From NCBI GenBank assembly GCA_049969935.1, contig JBMFNX010000035.1, positions 1-12,706 on the forward strand: a stretch of 12,706 bases of DNA, given 5' to 3'. Below the pieces are notes generated by a model. It was given only the letters and a program-made list of their open reading frames with translations. It was not told where the DNA came from and did no database searches. The stretch is from JACIWG01 sp049969935. Its GTDB lineage: Archaea; Thermoproteota; Nitrososphaeria; JACIWG01. A program made the position numbers and the translations under genes. Each line of letters opens with the position of its first letter. The first letter of the stretch is position 1. This document shows positions 1-5,490 of this stretch, in pieces.

Positions 1-88
1 CATGTGTAATACAAAAGATTTATACAAGAAATATTGGTTTTGTTTAACTAAATTATTACTTATCTCCTCTTCCCCCTCTTTTAAGCAC

Positions 89-178
89 GTGAACCCTCTG
101 CACGGCTTAAGCAGGAGCTTAAAGCTTTTCCCTCAGGTTAGGCTTCATTCCTTCACAAGCCCGTTCCGCTGGAAGCAT
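89..178 (-). pseudogene. possible relic of a tnpB 3' end / IS605-type right end
   Basis: Read on the minus strand, positions 178-119 encode a short tail (MLPAERACEGMKPNLREKL, stop at 119-121). It is followed by a loosely paired segment with a CTTTAAG core and then a GAGGGTTCAC stretch near position 90. This order (short basic C-terminus, small hairpin with a UUUA-like loop, G-rich end) resembles the right end of IS605-type tnpB elements. No zinc finger or RuvC motif lies upstream (179-381), so at most a terminal fragment is left. The plus-strand reading frame over 2-190 has no recognisable domain and I do not call it a gene. Weak; it could be chance. Confidence 0.22.
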
Positions 179-381
179 ATTTTAACCTAAGACGTCACAT
201 ATTCAGACACATATGCTGGTTCAGTTAACATATGAGCTATATTTTTTGAGACCACTTACAGGGGGGCTGTTTCATACTTAAATTTTTTAGCATTTATTCC
301 AGAACAGAGCTCTGGTTTTCTGGACACCCATTCCATGAACCCATAGAGGGCTTTAGAAAGCAGCATTACTATAATTTCCCT
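179..381. other. intergenic region with a 25-bp palindromic patch
   Basis: No coding potential seen. Positions 299-323 carry a 10-bp perfect palindrome (CAGAGCTCTG, 305-314) flanked by CCAGAA (299-304) and TTCTGG (318-323). It lies about 60 bases beyond the stop of the minus-strand gene ending at 382, so it could act as a transcription-end hairpin or a protein-binding site. A weaker inverted pair, CATATTTTAAC near 176 and GTTAACATATG near 225, is also present. Confidence 0.35.
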
Positions 382-828
382 TCAAAGGTAAGTTTTCATC
401 TTTAAATAAAATAGAAGTAGACCAAAAAATATCAAGGCTATATTCAAAACAGGATTATCGTATTTGATCTTTAAAAGAGTAAACCTTTTGTATGTTAGAG
501 GATAAAATAGTGAAACACCGCCTGTTAACAGGTCAAGAAGTATATGTGATAAAAAACCTATTCCATAGGAGATGGAGACGATAACAGGATTCAATATATC
601 GAATATTGTTTTTAGGATAAAAGTTAGCAGCATGAAAGTGGAGATGAAGATGAAAATGTTGTGCAGTAGAGCTCTATGCCTATATCTTGTATCCCAGTCC
701 GGCAATACTGTGCCTAAGAATGAAGAAAATTCTATAAGTATAAGGTTTAACCATGAGCTTGTGTTTCCAAATATGTAGTATGTGAGAGTTAATGCAAAAA
801 CTATGTGCGTACTTTTCTTGACCATCAT
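382..828 (-). CDS. DUF457 / YdjM-like membrane-bound metal-dependent hydrolase
   Basis: A 148-residue protein with about four or five hydrophobic segments (roughly residues 24-41, 58-75, 78-98 and 126-142). The sequence pattern is that of the YdjM/DUF457 family of integral membrane proteins: H8 in the opening helix, LPDWD (42-46) followed by HRALLH (51-56), and GFLSHILLDLLT (91-102) followed by a glycine-phenylalanine-proline turn. These His and Asp residues are thought to bind a metal; the substrate is unknown across the family. The length is typical of the shorter archaeal members. Two ATGs stand in tandem at 828 and 825. An AT-rich box at about 843-855 on the minus strand puts transcription start almost at the start codon, so the message is likely leaderless. 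It is divergent from the dehydrogenase at 922 and probably unrelated to it in function. Confidence 0.75.
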   Translation of the reverse strand: MMVKKSTHIVFALTLTYYIFGNTSSWLNLILIEFSSFLGTVLPDWDTRYRHRALLHNIFIFISTFMLLTFILKTIFDILNPVIVSISYGIGFLSHILLDLLTGGVSLFYPLTYKRFTLLKIKYDNPVLNIALIFFGLLLFYLKMKTYL

Positions 829-842
829 ATAAGATATTGGAA

Positions 843-855
843 TAAAAATTAAAAG
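843..855 (-). promoter_or_regulatory. TATA-like box for the DUF457 gene
   Basis: The minus strand reads CTTTTAATTTTTATT here, about 21-25 bases before the tandem ATGs at 828/825, the spacing expected of an archaeal TATA box driving a leaderless transcript. Inferred from position and composition only. Confidence 0.4.
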
Positions 856-890
856 CCTATATCAAAATTATTGCATAAGTTGTAGGTAAA

Positions 891-900
891 CTTAAAATAA
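891..900 (+). promoter_or_regulatory. TATA-like box for the 2-hydroxyacid dehydrogenase
   Basis: CTTAAAATAA is centred about 26 bases upstream of the ATG at 922. That would start transcription on or next to the start codon. No convincing Shine-Dalgarno sequence stands before the ATG, which agrees with a leaderless message. Confidence 0.5.
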
Positions 901-921
901 AATCTTTGGAAAGTTTGTGGT

Positions 922-1974
922 ATGAAGATATTAATTGCAGCAGATAATGGTGTGAGAAAAGAGCATTTTGAGATAGCCTTCAAAGAAATAGGAAGGGAGC
1001 ATGATGTGAAAATTATTGAGGTTGACAGGAGCATACCTTTTACTCCGACATCAAATTCTGAGAAAATAATTAGAGAGTATGTGGGTAGCCCGAGGCAGCT
1101 TATGCAAGAGATAGATGGTGCAGACATACTTGTCGTAAACTATGCTCCAGTAACAGAGGAGGTTATGGATTCGAGCAAGAATCTCAAACTTATTGGTGTC
1201 ACGAGAGGGGGGCCTGTTAATGTGGATCTTCAGGCTGCAACCAAAAGGGGGATTCTTGTAGTCAATGCTCCTGAAAGGACTGTTGATGCTGTTGCAGACT
1301 TTACTATAGGGTTGATGATTGCTGAAGCAAGGAATTTGGCTAGAGCATACCATATGCTTAAGACTGGAAAGGTTTTAAAGGTAAACCCTAGACTTTTTGG
1401 TGACGCTGTTATACAGGGTATTGAGCTTCCTGGAAAGACTTTAGGGATTATAGGTTTTGGTAGGATAGGTAGGGCTGTTGCTGTTAGGGCTAAAGCCTTT
1501 GGAATGCGCATACTAGCATACGACCCATATGTTAGAGAGGATGAAATGAAAAGCTGTGGTGTTGAGGCAGCTGATTTGGGGAGACTGTTGATGGAATCGG
1601 ATTTTGTATCACTTCATGTTAGGCTTACGAAGGAAACCGAGCATATGATTGGTGAAAAGGAGCTTAAAATGATGAAGAGGACAGCCTACTTAATAAATAC
1701 TTCGAGGGGAAAAGTTGTTGACGAGAAAGCTTTGTACAGGGCTTTAAAGGAGAAGTGGATTGCTGGAGCAGCATTGGATGTTGTTGAAGAAGAGCCTATA
1801 AGCCCAACTAATCCACTACTAGAGCTAGATAATGTTACCATAACACCACATATTGCAGGCCTAACCCAGGAAGTACCCCTTAAATCTGCTCTAATAATAG
1901 CTGAAGAGATAATGAAATATGTTCGAGGGGAAAGATTGAGTAGGCTAGTGAACAAGGAACTTCAAAAGTCTTGA
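922..1974 (+). CDS. D-isomer-specific 2-hydroxyacid dehydrogenase (phosphoglycerate dehydrogenase-like)
   Basis: A soluble NAD-dependent dehydrogenase of 350 residues, usual for the family, interconverting a 2-hydroxyacid and a 2-ketoacid. The split catalytic domain covers about 1-145 and 300-350 and encloses a Rossmann domain. Visible markers are GFGRIG (178-183), D201 at the end of beta-2 (favouring NAD over NADP), R262 in NTSRGK, the catalytic Glu at about 291 in VEEEP and H310 in TPHIAG, which make up the Arg-Glu-His catalytic set. The N-terminal half (VTRGGPVNVDLQAA, AVADFTIGLMIAEARN) resembles dehydrogenases linked to sugar catabolism more than SerA, and there is no C-terminal ACT domain. 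The true substrate cannot be read; glyoxylate, hydroxypyruvate or a sugar-acid derivative are all possible. It stands alone, ending 138 bases before a convergent gene. Confidence 0.85.
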   Translation: MKILIAADNGVRKEHFEIAFKEIGREHDVKIIEVDRSIPFTPTSNSEKIIREYVGSPRQLMQEIDGADILVVNYAPVTEEVMDSSKNLKLIGVTRGGPVNVDLQAATKRGILVVNAPERTVDAVADFTIGLMIAEARNLARAYHMLKTGKVLKVNPRLFGDAVIQGIELPGKTLGIIGFGRIGRAVAVRAKAFGMRILAYDPYVREDEMKSCGVEAADLGRLLMESDFVSLHVRLTKETEHMIGEKELKMMKRTAYLINTSRGKVVDEKALYRALKEKWIAGAALDVVEEEPISPTNPLLELDNVTITPHIAGLTQEVPLKSALIIAEEIMKYVRGERLSRLVNKELQKS

Positions 1975-2112
1975 AATATAAAATATTTAAAGATAAATTA
2001 TCCTGCTTTGATAGCTGCTGCTATTTTCTTTATTTAATAGTGGATTTTTTAAAGTTAAATCATAAGCTTCTGTTCCTATAGGATTTTTGATTTATTTGTT
2101 TTGGAAATTATT
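1975..2112. terminator. AT-rich convergent intergenic region
   Basis: This is the 138-base gap between the convergent dehydrogenase and ATPase genes. It holds several T-rich tracts on the plus strand (such as TATTTTCTTTATTT near 2021 and GGATTTTTTAAAG near 2043), consistent with U-rich archaeal termination. No clear hairpin is seen. Confidence 0.35.
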
Positions 2113-3186
2113 TTATTGAGAAAAAGTCCAGCCTATTAATGGGTCCGTAGGCCTATATTCGCTGTCACTCTTTTCTATAAATGATATTTCGCAAAGTTTG
2201 CTTAGATAATTTGAGATTATTGAATCACTGACTCTAATGCCTTCCATCGATTCAATCACCCTCTTCACATCATTCCATTTTCCCCCTCTACTTAATGCCC
2301 TCATAACAGTATAGTATCTTTTTTTCGCAATCTCCTTATCTTTCAGAAAATTCTCAAATTCTTCTAAAATTAGCTTACGAGCAATGTCTAAAGTTTCAGC
2401 AAGACTTTTGTCAAAATCCCTATATTCTGAATATCTGAAACCGAAATAGGTTAACCATCCTGGTATCCCACCAAGCTTTTCATAAACTTCCTCAAACCTG
2501 TTAAATGAAATTTTAAGTTCCTCAAAACCAGCCTTTAAAAATGATACCGCTTCATCCCTAGTCAAAGGCTTAAGTTCTATTTTATTGAATGCTCGCCCAT
2601 AAAGTGGGGTCTTTACATCATAAACTTTTAGAAACCTATAAAGTAGACCCATTTTTGAACCACTCAAAATTATCTTAACCCTCCTCAGATTGTCAAAGGC
2701 GTAGGCGAAAGATGGAAGCAAATTGTAGCCTCTAAGCTTTATCAGCTCCTGAACCTCATCCAAGACAACTATAACTCTATCATCAGCCCAATCATTCAAC
2801 ACTTCAAGAAGGTCTGAAAACTTTAGAACATTTTTTCCACTCCAAAAAAATGTTACTTCGTTTCCAAAAACTTTGACACCTCTAACCTTCCTTATTAGGT
2901 TAAGAAGTTCAGGAAAACGTCTAACAAGCCCATTCACCTTCTCTTCAAAATCTAAAATGAAATCCCTATATGTTATGTAGCCCTTGGCCTCAAACTTTCT
3001 CAAATCAATGTATATTGAGGGCAAATTTAATTCGTTTAAGCAAATTTTTATAAGGGAAGATTTACCTGTCCTTCTTAATCCTAAAACCAAGTTGATTGGC
3101 GACGAAAGCTTCTTTAATCGCTCCAATTCCTCCTCTTTATCGAAAAAGTCTTTTCTACTACTTTTTGGTTCGGGACTGAAGAGCAC
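2113..3186 (-). CDS. archaeal ATPase_2 family P-loop NTPase with C-terminal winged-helix-like region
   Basis: A 357-residue member of the archaeal ATPase_2 family (PF01637-type STAND/AAA-like ATPases, abundant in thermophilic archaea and mostly of unknown function). It has a Walker A GLRRTGKS (36-43), Walker B RVIVVLDEVQEL (137-148), a sensor-like ILSGSK (173-178), YGRAF (196-200) as a possible arginine finger, and GGIPGWL (239-245), typical of the family. Residues about 290-357 look like the usual DNA-binding winged helix, ending in a DPLIGW motif. The GTG start at 3186 gives the family's normal opening (MLFSPEPKS...DLF-type, then a Glu-rich helix); a later start would lose it. The GTG lies inside the tandem hairpin repeat at 3185-3221, so expression may be self-regulated. 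The gene is monocistronic. Confidence 0.88.
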   Translation of the reverse strand: MLFSPEPKSSRKDFFDKEEELERLKKLSSPINLVLGLRRTGKSSLIKICLNELNLPSIYIDLRKFEAKGYITYRDFILDFEEKVNGLVRRFPELLNLIRKVRGVKVFGNEVTFFWSGKNVLKFSDLLEVLNDWADDRVIVVLDEVQELIKLRGYNLLPSFAYAFDNLRRVKIILSGSKMGLLYRFLKVYDVKTPLYGRAFNKIELKPLTRDEAVSFLKAGFEELKISFNRFEEVYEKLGGIPGWLTYFGFRYSEYRDFDKSLAETLDIARKLILEEFENFLKDKEIAKKRYYTVMRALSRGGKWNDVKRVIESMEGIRVSDSIISNYLSKLCEISFIEKSDSEYRPTDPLIGWTFSQ

Positions 3187-3221
3187 TTCTACCCCCAGAA
3201 GTAACTTCTACCCCTAGAAGT
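3185..3221. repeat. two tandem 18-bp hairpin repeats at the ATPase promoter/start
   Basis: Copy one (3204-3221) reads ACTTCTACCCCTAGAAGT, a perfect 7-bp inverted repeat around CCCC. Copy two (3185-3202) is ACTTCTACCCCCAGAAGT, a 6-bp inverted repeat differing at one position. They repeat every 19 bp. They begin at the TATA box and run into the GTG start codon of the ATPase, covering the expected transcription start. This is the placement of an operator, or of an RNA hairpin occluding the start. Confidence 0.7.
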
Positions 3222-3228
3222 ATAAAAG
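3221..3228 (-). promoter_or_regulatory. TATA box of the ATPase gene
   Basis: The minus strand reads CTTTTATA, a good archaeal TATA box, within AAAGCTTTTATACTTC. The predicted transcription start near 3200 leaves a leader of roughly 13 bases to the GTG at 3186, lying within the hairpin repeats. The box lies outside the predicted right end of the neighbouring tnpB element, so the insertion did not remove it. Confidence 0.6.
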
Positions 3229-3259
3229 CTTTAACTACTTCAACACCTAAAGTATTCCA

Positions 3260-3290
3260 TTGACACTCTCCACGACTAAATTCGAGAGAT
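3260..3290 (-). ncRNA. predicted 3' end of a TnpB-associated reRNA (omega RNA) scaffold
   Basis: On the minus strand, 3288-3266 can fold with outer arms CTCTC and GAGAG around CGAATTTAGTCG, and the segment ends GTGTCAA at 3260. As I recall it, the guide scaffold of Deinococcus ISDra2 ends with the hairpin CGACTTTAGTCG followed by a G-rich stretch ending TTCAA; the hairpin here differs by one base and the end is similar. The position, overlapping and just past the tnpB stop at 3276, is where reRNA is made. The adjacent 3259-3240 would be the guide. The 5' end of the RNA, inside tnpB, cannot be set by reading. Confidence 0.5.
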
Positions 3291-4337
3291 TCTCAGTTCT
3301 TTAGCCTCTACGGCTTCATCATACTGAGTTCTGGGCTGTGTCAAAGATGCCCCTAGACTAGGCGTATAGCCTAGCCCCTGCTTGAATATGTTCATGGCCC
3401 CATTATAGTCTGCGTTGAATGTGTATCCGCAGTTTAGGCATTTGAAGAGGCTTCCGACTCGAAGCCCCTCTCGCCCGCATTTATGGCATTTTTTCGACGT
3501 GTTCCTCTCGCTTACTTTAATGACTTTTGTTCCAAGCCATCTTGCCTTGTATTCTATGAATTGGCTTAGTTTATAGTATGGGAAGCCGTTGTTGAGTCTT
3601 CTGTTGAACCTTTTGCCTTTGCCAGTTCTTCTTATTCCTTTAAGCTTTCCAAGAACTATTATGGAATCGTTTTCTAGCGCTTCGTTGACTATGGCTCTGC
3701 TTATCTTATGTAGAATATCATCTGTCACTCGCCTTTCTTTATGCCCAATCTTCTTTATTGCCTTGTAGGCTCTTTTGAGAGCTAAAGACCTTCTGAGGTA
3801 GAAGTAGTGTCCCTTAAATCTTTTAAGCTCTTTCTCATAGAACTTGGGCTTTGGACTATTAGAATTAACTGTTGTAGCCATCCATCTTATGCCTAAGTCA
3901 ACTGCCAGAACTGATTTAGGGTTTCTTTCTTCAACTTCTTTTTCTACGGTGATATAGATAAACCATTCATCGCCTTTTCTAATTATTTTTGCTTCTCTGC
4001 AAACCATCTCATTGGTTATAGGTTCATGGGTTTTGATGGAACATTTATTCCTCCTCTGAGGCCATAGACAGATATTTTAAGCCAATAAGATGTTAACTTT
4101 GTTTCTGCTCTATAAACGTCTCTTCTAAGAATCAGCGGATACTCCTTGTTTGGGTTAAACCTGTCTCCAAGCCTCCTCAGAAGCCTATCCGCCTGCTGTC
4201 TAGTTGCTGAATATAGTTGAGCTGTTCTATCTCCACGAAGATACCGTTGCCAGTTCTTCTTATTCACGCTTTAAAAGTTCCTCTTTGCCTTTCCGAAGCT
4301 CAATAATCTTAGCCTTAATGACCTTCTTGGTCTTCAT
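3276..4337 (-). pseudogene. tnpB: IS605/IS1341-type TnpB, broken by two frameshifts
   Basis: An RNA-guided nuclease of the TnpB family, split over three open segments: 4337-4260 (MKTKKVIKAKIIELRKGK...), 4267-4016 (helical N-terminal part, ending in frame-shifted GGINVPSKPMNL) and 4007-3276 (RuvC and zinc finger). Joined, they give about 353 residues, close to family length. The C-terminal part has the RuvC aspartate in AVDLGIRWMATT, a CHKCG...CLNCG zinc ribbon and the last aspartate in NADYNGAMNI. The expected RuvC glutamate region reads IIVLGKLKGI, with Gly where many TnpBs have Glu; this may be a subfamily trait. The outer segments are in the same frame and only the middle is shifted, so two opposite indels, near 4262 and near 4020, restore the frame. 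No tnpA is nearby. The full-length protein is presumably not made, though 243 residues could be translated from 4007. Confidence 0.85.
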
Positions 4338-4384
4338 GAGCGACTCGCTCAAAGATTAGCATGGTTTATTATTATTTAAACACT

Positions 4385-4428
4385 TCGACAATTCATCCCA
4401 GAGCTAAAGCTCTAGGCTTTCTTGTCGA
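4385..4428 (-). repeat. nested hairpin, IS605-type end
   Basis: Outer arms TCGACAA (4385-4391) and TTGTCGA (4422-4428) are perfect. Inside, 4397-4416 forms an 8-bp hairpin with a four-base loop (TTTA on the minus strand, one G-U pair). On the minus strand the order is stem, TTTA loop, stem, GGGATGAATTG, the same layout as the reRNA-like end at 3260-3290. It lies about 50 bases upstream of the tnpB start and is either the left end of that element or the right end of a lost second element. Confidence 0.5.
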
Positions 4429-4476
4429 GCTTCCATGTAAAGGCAACCCTCAGTAACGCTAATTGTAGCTGAACGA

Positions 4477-4550
4477 TGTGTTGAATAAAGTCTATTTCAT
4501 ATTATTTGTCAGACACCTTGTTTAGATGAAAGCATCCATTTTTCAACACA
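4477..4550. repeat. 74-bp segment bounded by 9-bp inverted repeats
   Basis: TGTGTTGAA (4477-4485) is matched by TTCAACACA (4542-4550). Inside, TTTCAT near 4495 pairs with ATGAAA near 4526. A nested stem is possible. No flanking duplication is visible. It could be a decayed miniature element or chance structure in AT-rich DNA. Confidence 0.3.
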
Positions 4551-4574
4551 GCACAACATAATGTAGGCTCTACA

Positions 4575-4662
4575 TGGCAAACGATAGTGTCAAGGTAACA
4601 GTATGGGTTTACTGTGAAACAAAACCTACCCTTTAGCTTATCTTGACATCATCTGGCAAACG
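4575..4662. repeat. 70-bp inverted-repeat unit flanked by 9-bp direct repeats
   Basis: TGGCAAACG occurs at 4575-4583 and again at 4654-4662. The 70 bases between them begin ATAGTGTCAAGGTAA and end with a near inverted copy, TTATCTTGACATCAT (12 of 15 matching). A second inverted pair, ACAGTA...TACTGT, sits inside near 4598-4615. Terminal inverted repeats inside exact direct repeats are the signature of a miniature transposed element with a 9-bp target duplication. It ends 9 bases before the TATA box of the acylphosphatase gene, so an operator role is the alternative. Confidence 0.45.
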
Positions 4663-4670
4663 TTGAAAAT

Positions 4671-4680
4671 GTATAAATAG
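4671..4680 (+). promoter_or_regulatory. TATA box of the acylphosphatase gene
   Basis: GTATAAATAG is centred about 34 bases before the ATG at 4709. This predicts a transcription start near 4700 and a leader of only about 8 bases. No Shine-Dalgarno sequence precedes the ATG. Confidence 0.6.
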
Positions 4681-4708
4681 GAGACTAGAATGATCACCTC
4701 TGTAGGAT

Positions 4709-5413
4709 ATGAAAAAGAGGGTTGTAATTGAAGGAGACAGGGTTCAGGATGTTGGCTACAGGCTTTACCTCCTTAACGTCGCCGAAGACTTCGGTCTAAA
4801 AGGTTTTCAAGCCAAAAACATTGGAAAGAATGTAGAAGTCCTCGTTGAAGGTGCAGAAGAGACTGTTAAAGCTTTCATAGAAGAAGTAAGTTTAAAGTAT
4901 CCTGAGCATGCTGAAGTAAAGGCTGTAAAAGTATACGAATACGAAGGTAACGTTATAGATATTGAAGCCTTCTATAGGAGGTTGAACATTGAACAGTTGA
5001 TAAAGATTGTGAACATTGGGATAGGAATGCTAGAGAAACAGGATGGGATGCTAGAGAAACAGGATAAGATGCTGGAAAAACAGGACAAGATGATAGAAAA
5101 ACAGGACAAGATGCTGGAGAAGCAGGACAAGATGTTAGAGAAACAGGATAAAATGTTAGAAAAGCAGGATATGATGCTTAAGAAACAGGACATTATGATA
5201 GAAAAACAGGATAGAATGTTGGAGAAACAGGATAGAATGCTTGAAATGCAGAGTATTATGTTGAAAAAACAGGATATGATGTTAGAGAAACAGGATGTCC
5301 TGATAGGCGAGGTTAGAATGCTTAGAGGCGACCTAAAAAGCTTCATTGATGAAAGACTTTCGAAGATAGAGAGGGAAATAACGGTTATAAAAGAAAAGAT
5401 AGGGCTTAAATAG
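4709..5413 (+). CDS. acylphosphatase domain fused to a 13-heptad coiled coil
   Basis: A 234-residue protein in three parts. Residues 1-90 are an acylphosphatase domain, which hydrolyses carboxyl-phosphate bonds: VIEGDRVQDVGYRLYLL carries the catalytic Arg (in GYR) within a variant of the usual GxVQGVxxR loop (here with Asp in place of the Gly), and GFQAKNIGKNVEVLVEG contains the catalytic Asn and the following strand. Residues 107-197 are thirteen uninterrupted heptads of consensus MLEKQDK. Residues 198-234 are a charged helix (LRGDLKSFIDERLSKIEREI...). Ordinary acylphosphatases are about 90-100 residues, so the C-terminal 140 are an addition, probably for oligomerisation or anchoring to a partner. 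No signal peptide is seen. The gene stands alone, convergent with iolM. The domain assignment is firm; the role of the fusion is unknown. Confidence 0.82.
   Translation: MKKRVVIEGDRVQDVGYRLYLLNVAEDFGLKGFQAKNIGKNVEVLVEGAEETVKAFIEEVSLKYPEHAEVKAVKVYEYEGNVIDIEAFYRRLNIEQLIKIVNIGIGMLEKQDGMLEKQDKMLEKQDKMIEKQDKMLEKQDKMLEKQDKMLEKQDMMLKKQDIMIEKQDRMLEKQDRMLEMQSIMLKKQDMMLEKQDVLIGEVRMLRGDLKSFIDERLSKIEREITVIKEKIGLK
5027..5299 (+). repeat. thirteen 21-bp tandem repeats encoding MLEKQDx heptads
   Basis: Thirteen units of exactly 21 bases start at the ATG at 5027. The third base of many codons differs between units (Leu as CTA, CTG, TTA, TTG and CTT; Glu as GAG/GAA; Asp as GAT/GAC) while the residues barely change. 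Units 8, 11 and 12 are the most diverged (MLKKQDI, MLEMQSI, MLKKQDM). Confidence 0.9.
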
Positions 5414-5490
5414 TGTAGCCTATATTTTTGCCTTCTATCATGTTGATTCTAACAGTTTAAGGTTTCTGATGTTCAAGTTTTATAGCCTTC

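Larger units (their letters stand above)
4338..4708. other. 371-base gene-free region rich in inverted repeats
   Basis: No credible reading frame is present. From left to right it holds a hairpin at 4385-4428, a 74-bp stretch bounded by 9-bp inverted repeats (4477-4550), an inverted-repeat unit between 9-bp direct repeats (4575-4662) and the TATA box of the acylphosphatase gene (4671-4680). It looks like a landing zone for small mobile elements or a cluster of regulatory structures. Confidence 0.5.

Noticed and set aside
2..190. Plus-strand 62-codon open frame at the window start
   Set aside because: No domain, no promoter at proper distance, and it is better explained as a non-coding relic on the other strand.
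4972..5346. Antisense 124-codon open frame across the heptad repeats
   Set aside because: It is a by-product of the 21-bp repeat having no stop on the other strand; its Cys/Ser-rich translation has no domain.
4710..5413. 21-bp repeat array considered as a CRISPR-like or minisatellite array
   Set aside because: The repeats are in frame, contiguous without spacers, and conserved as protein.
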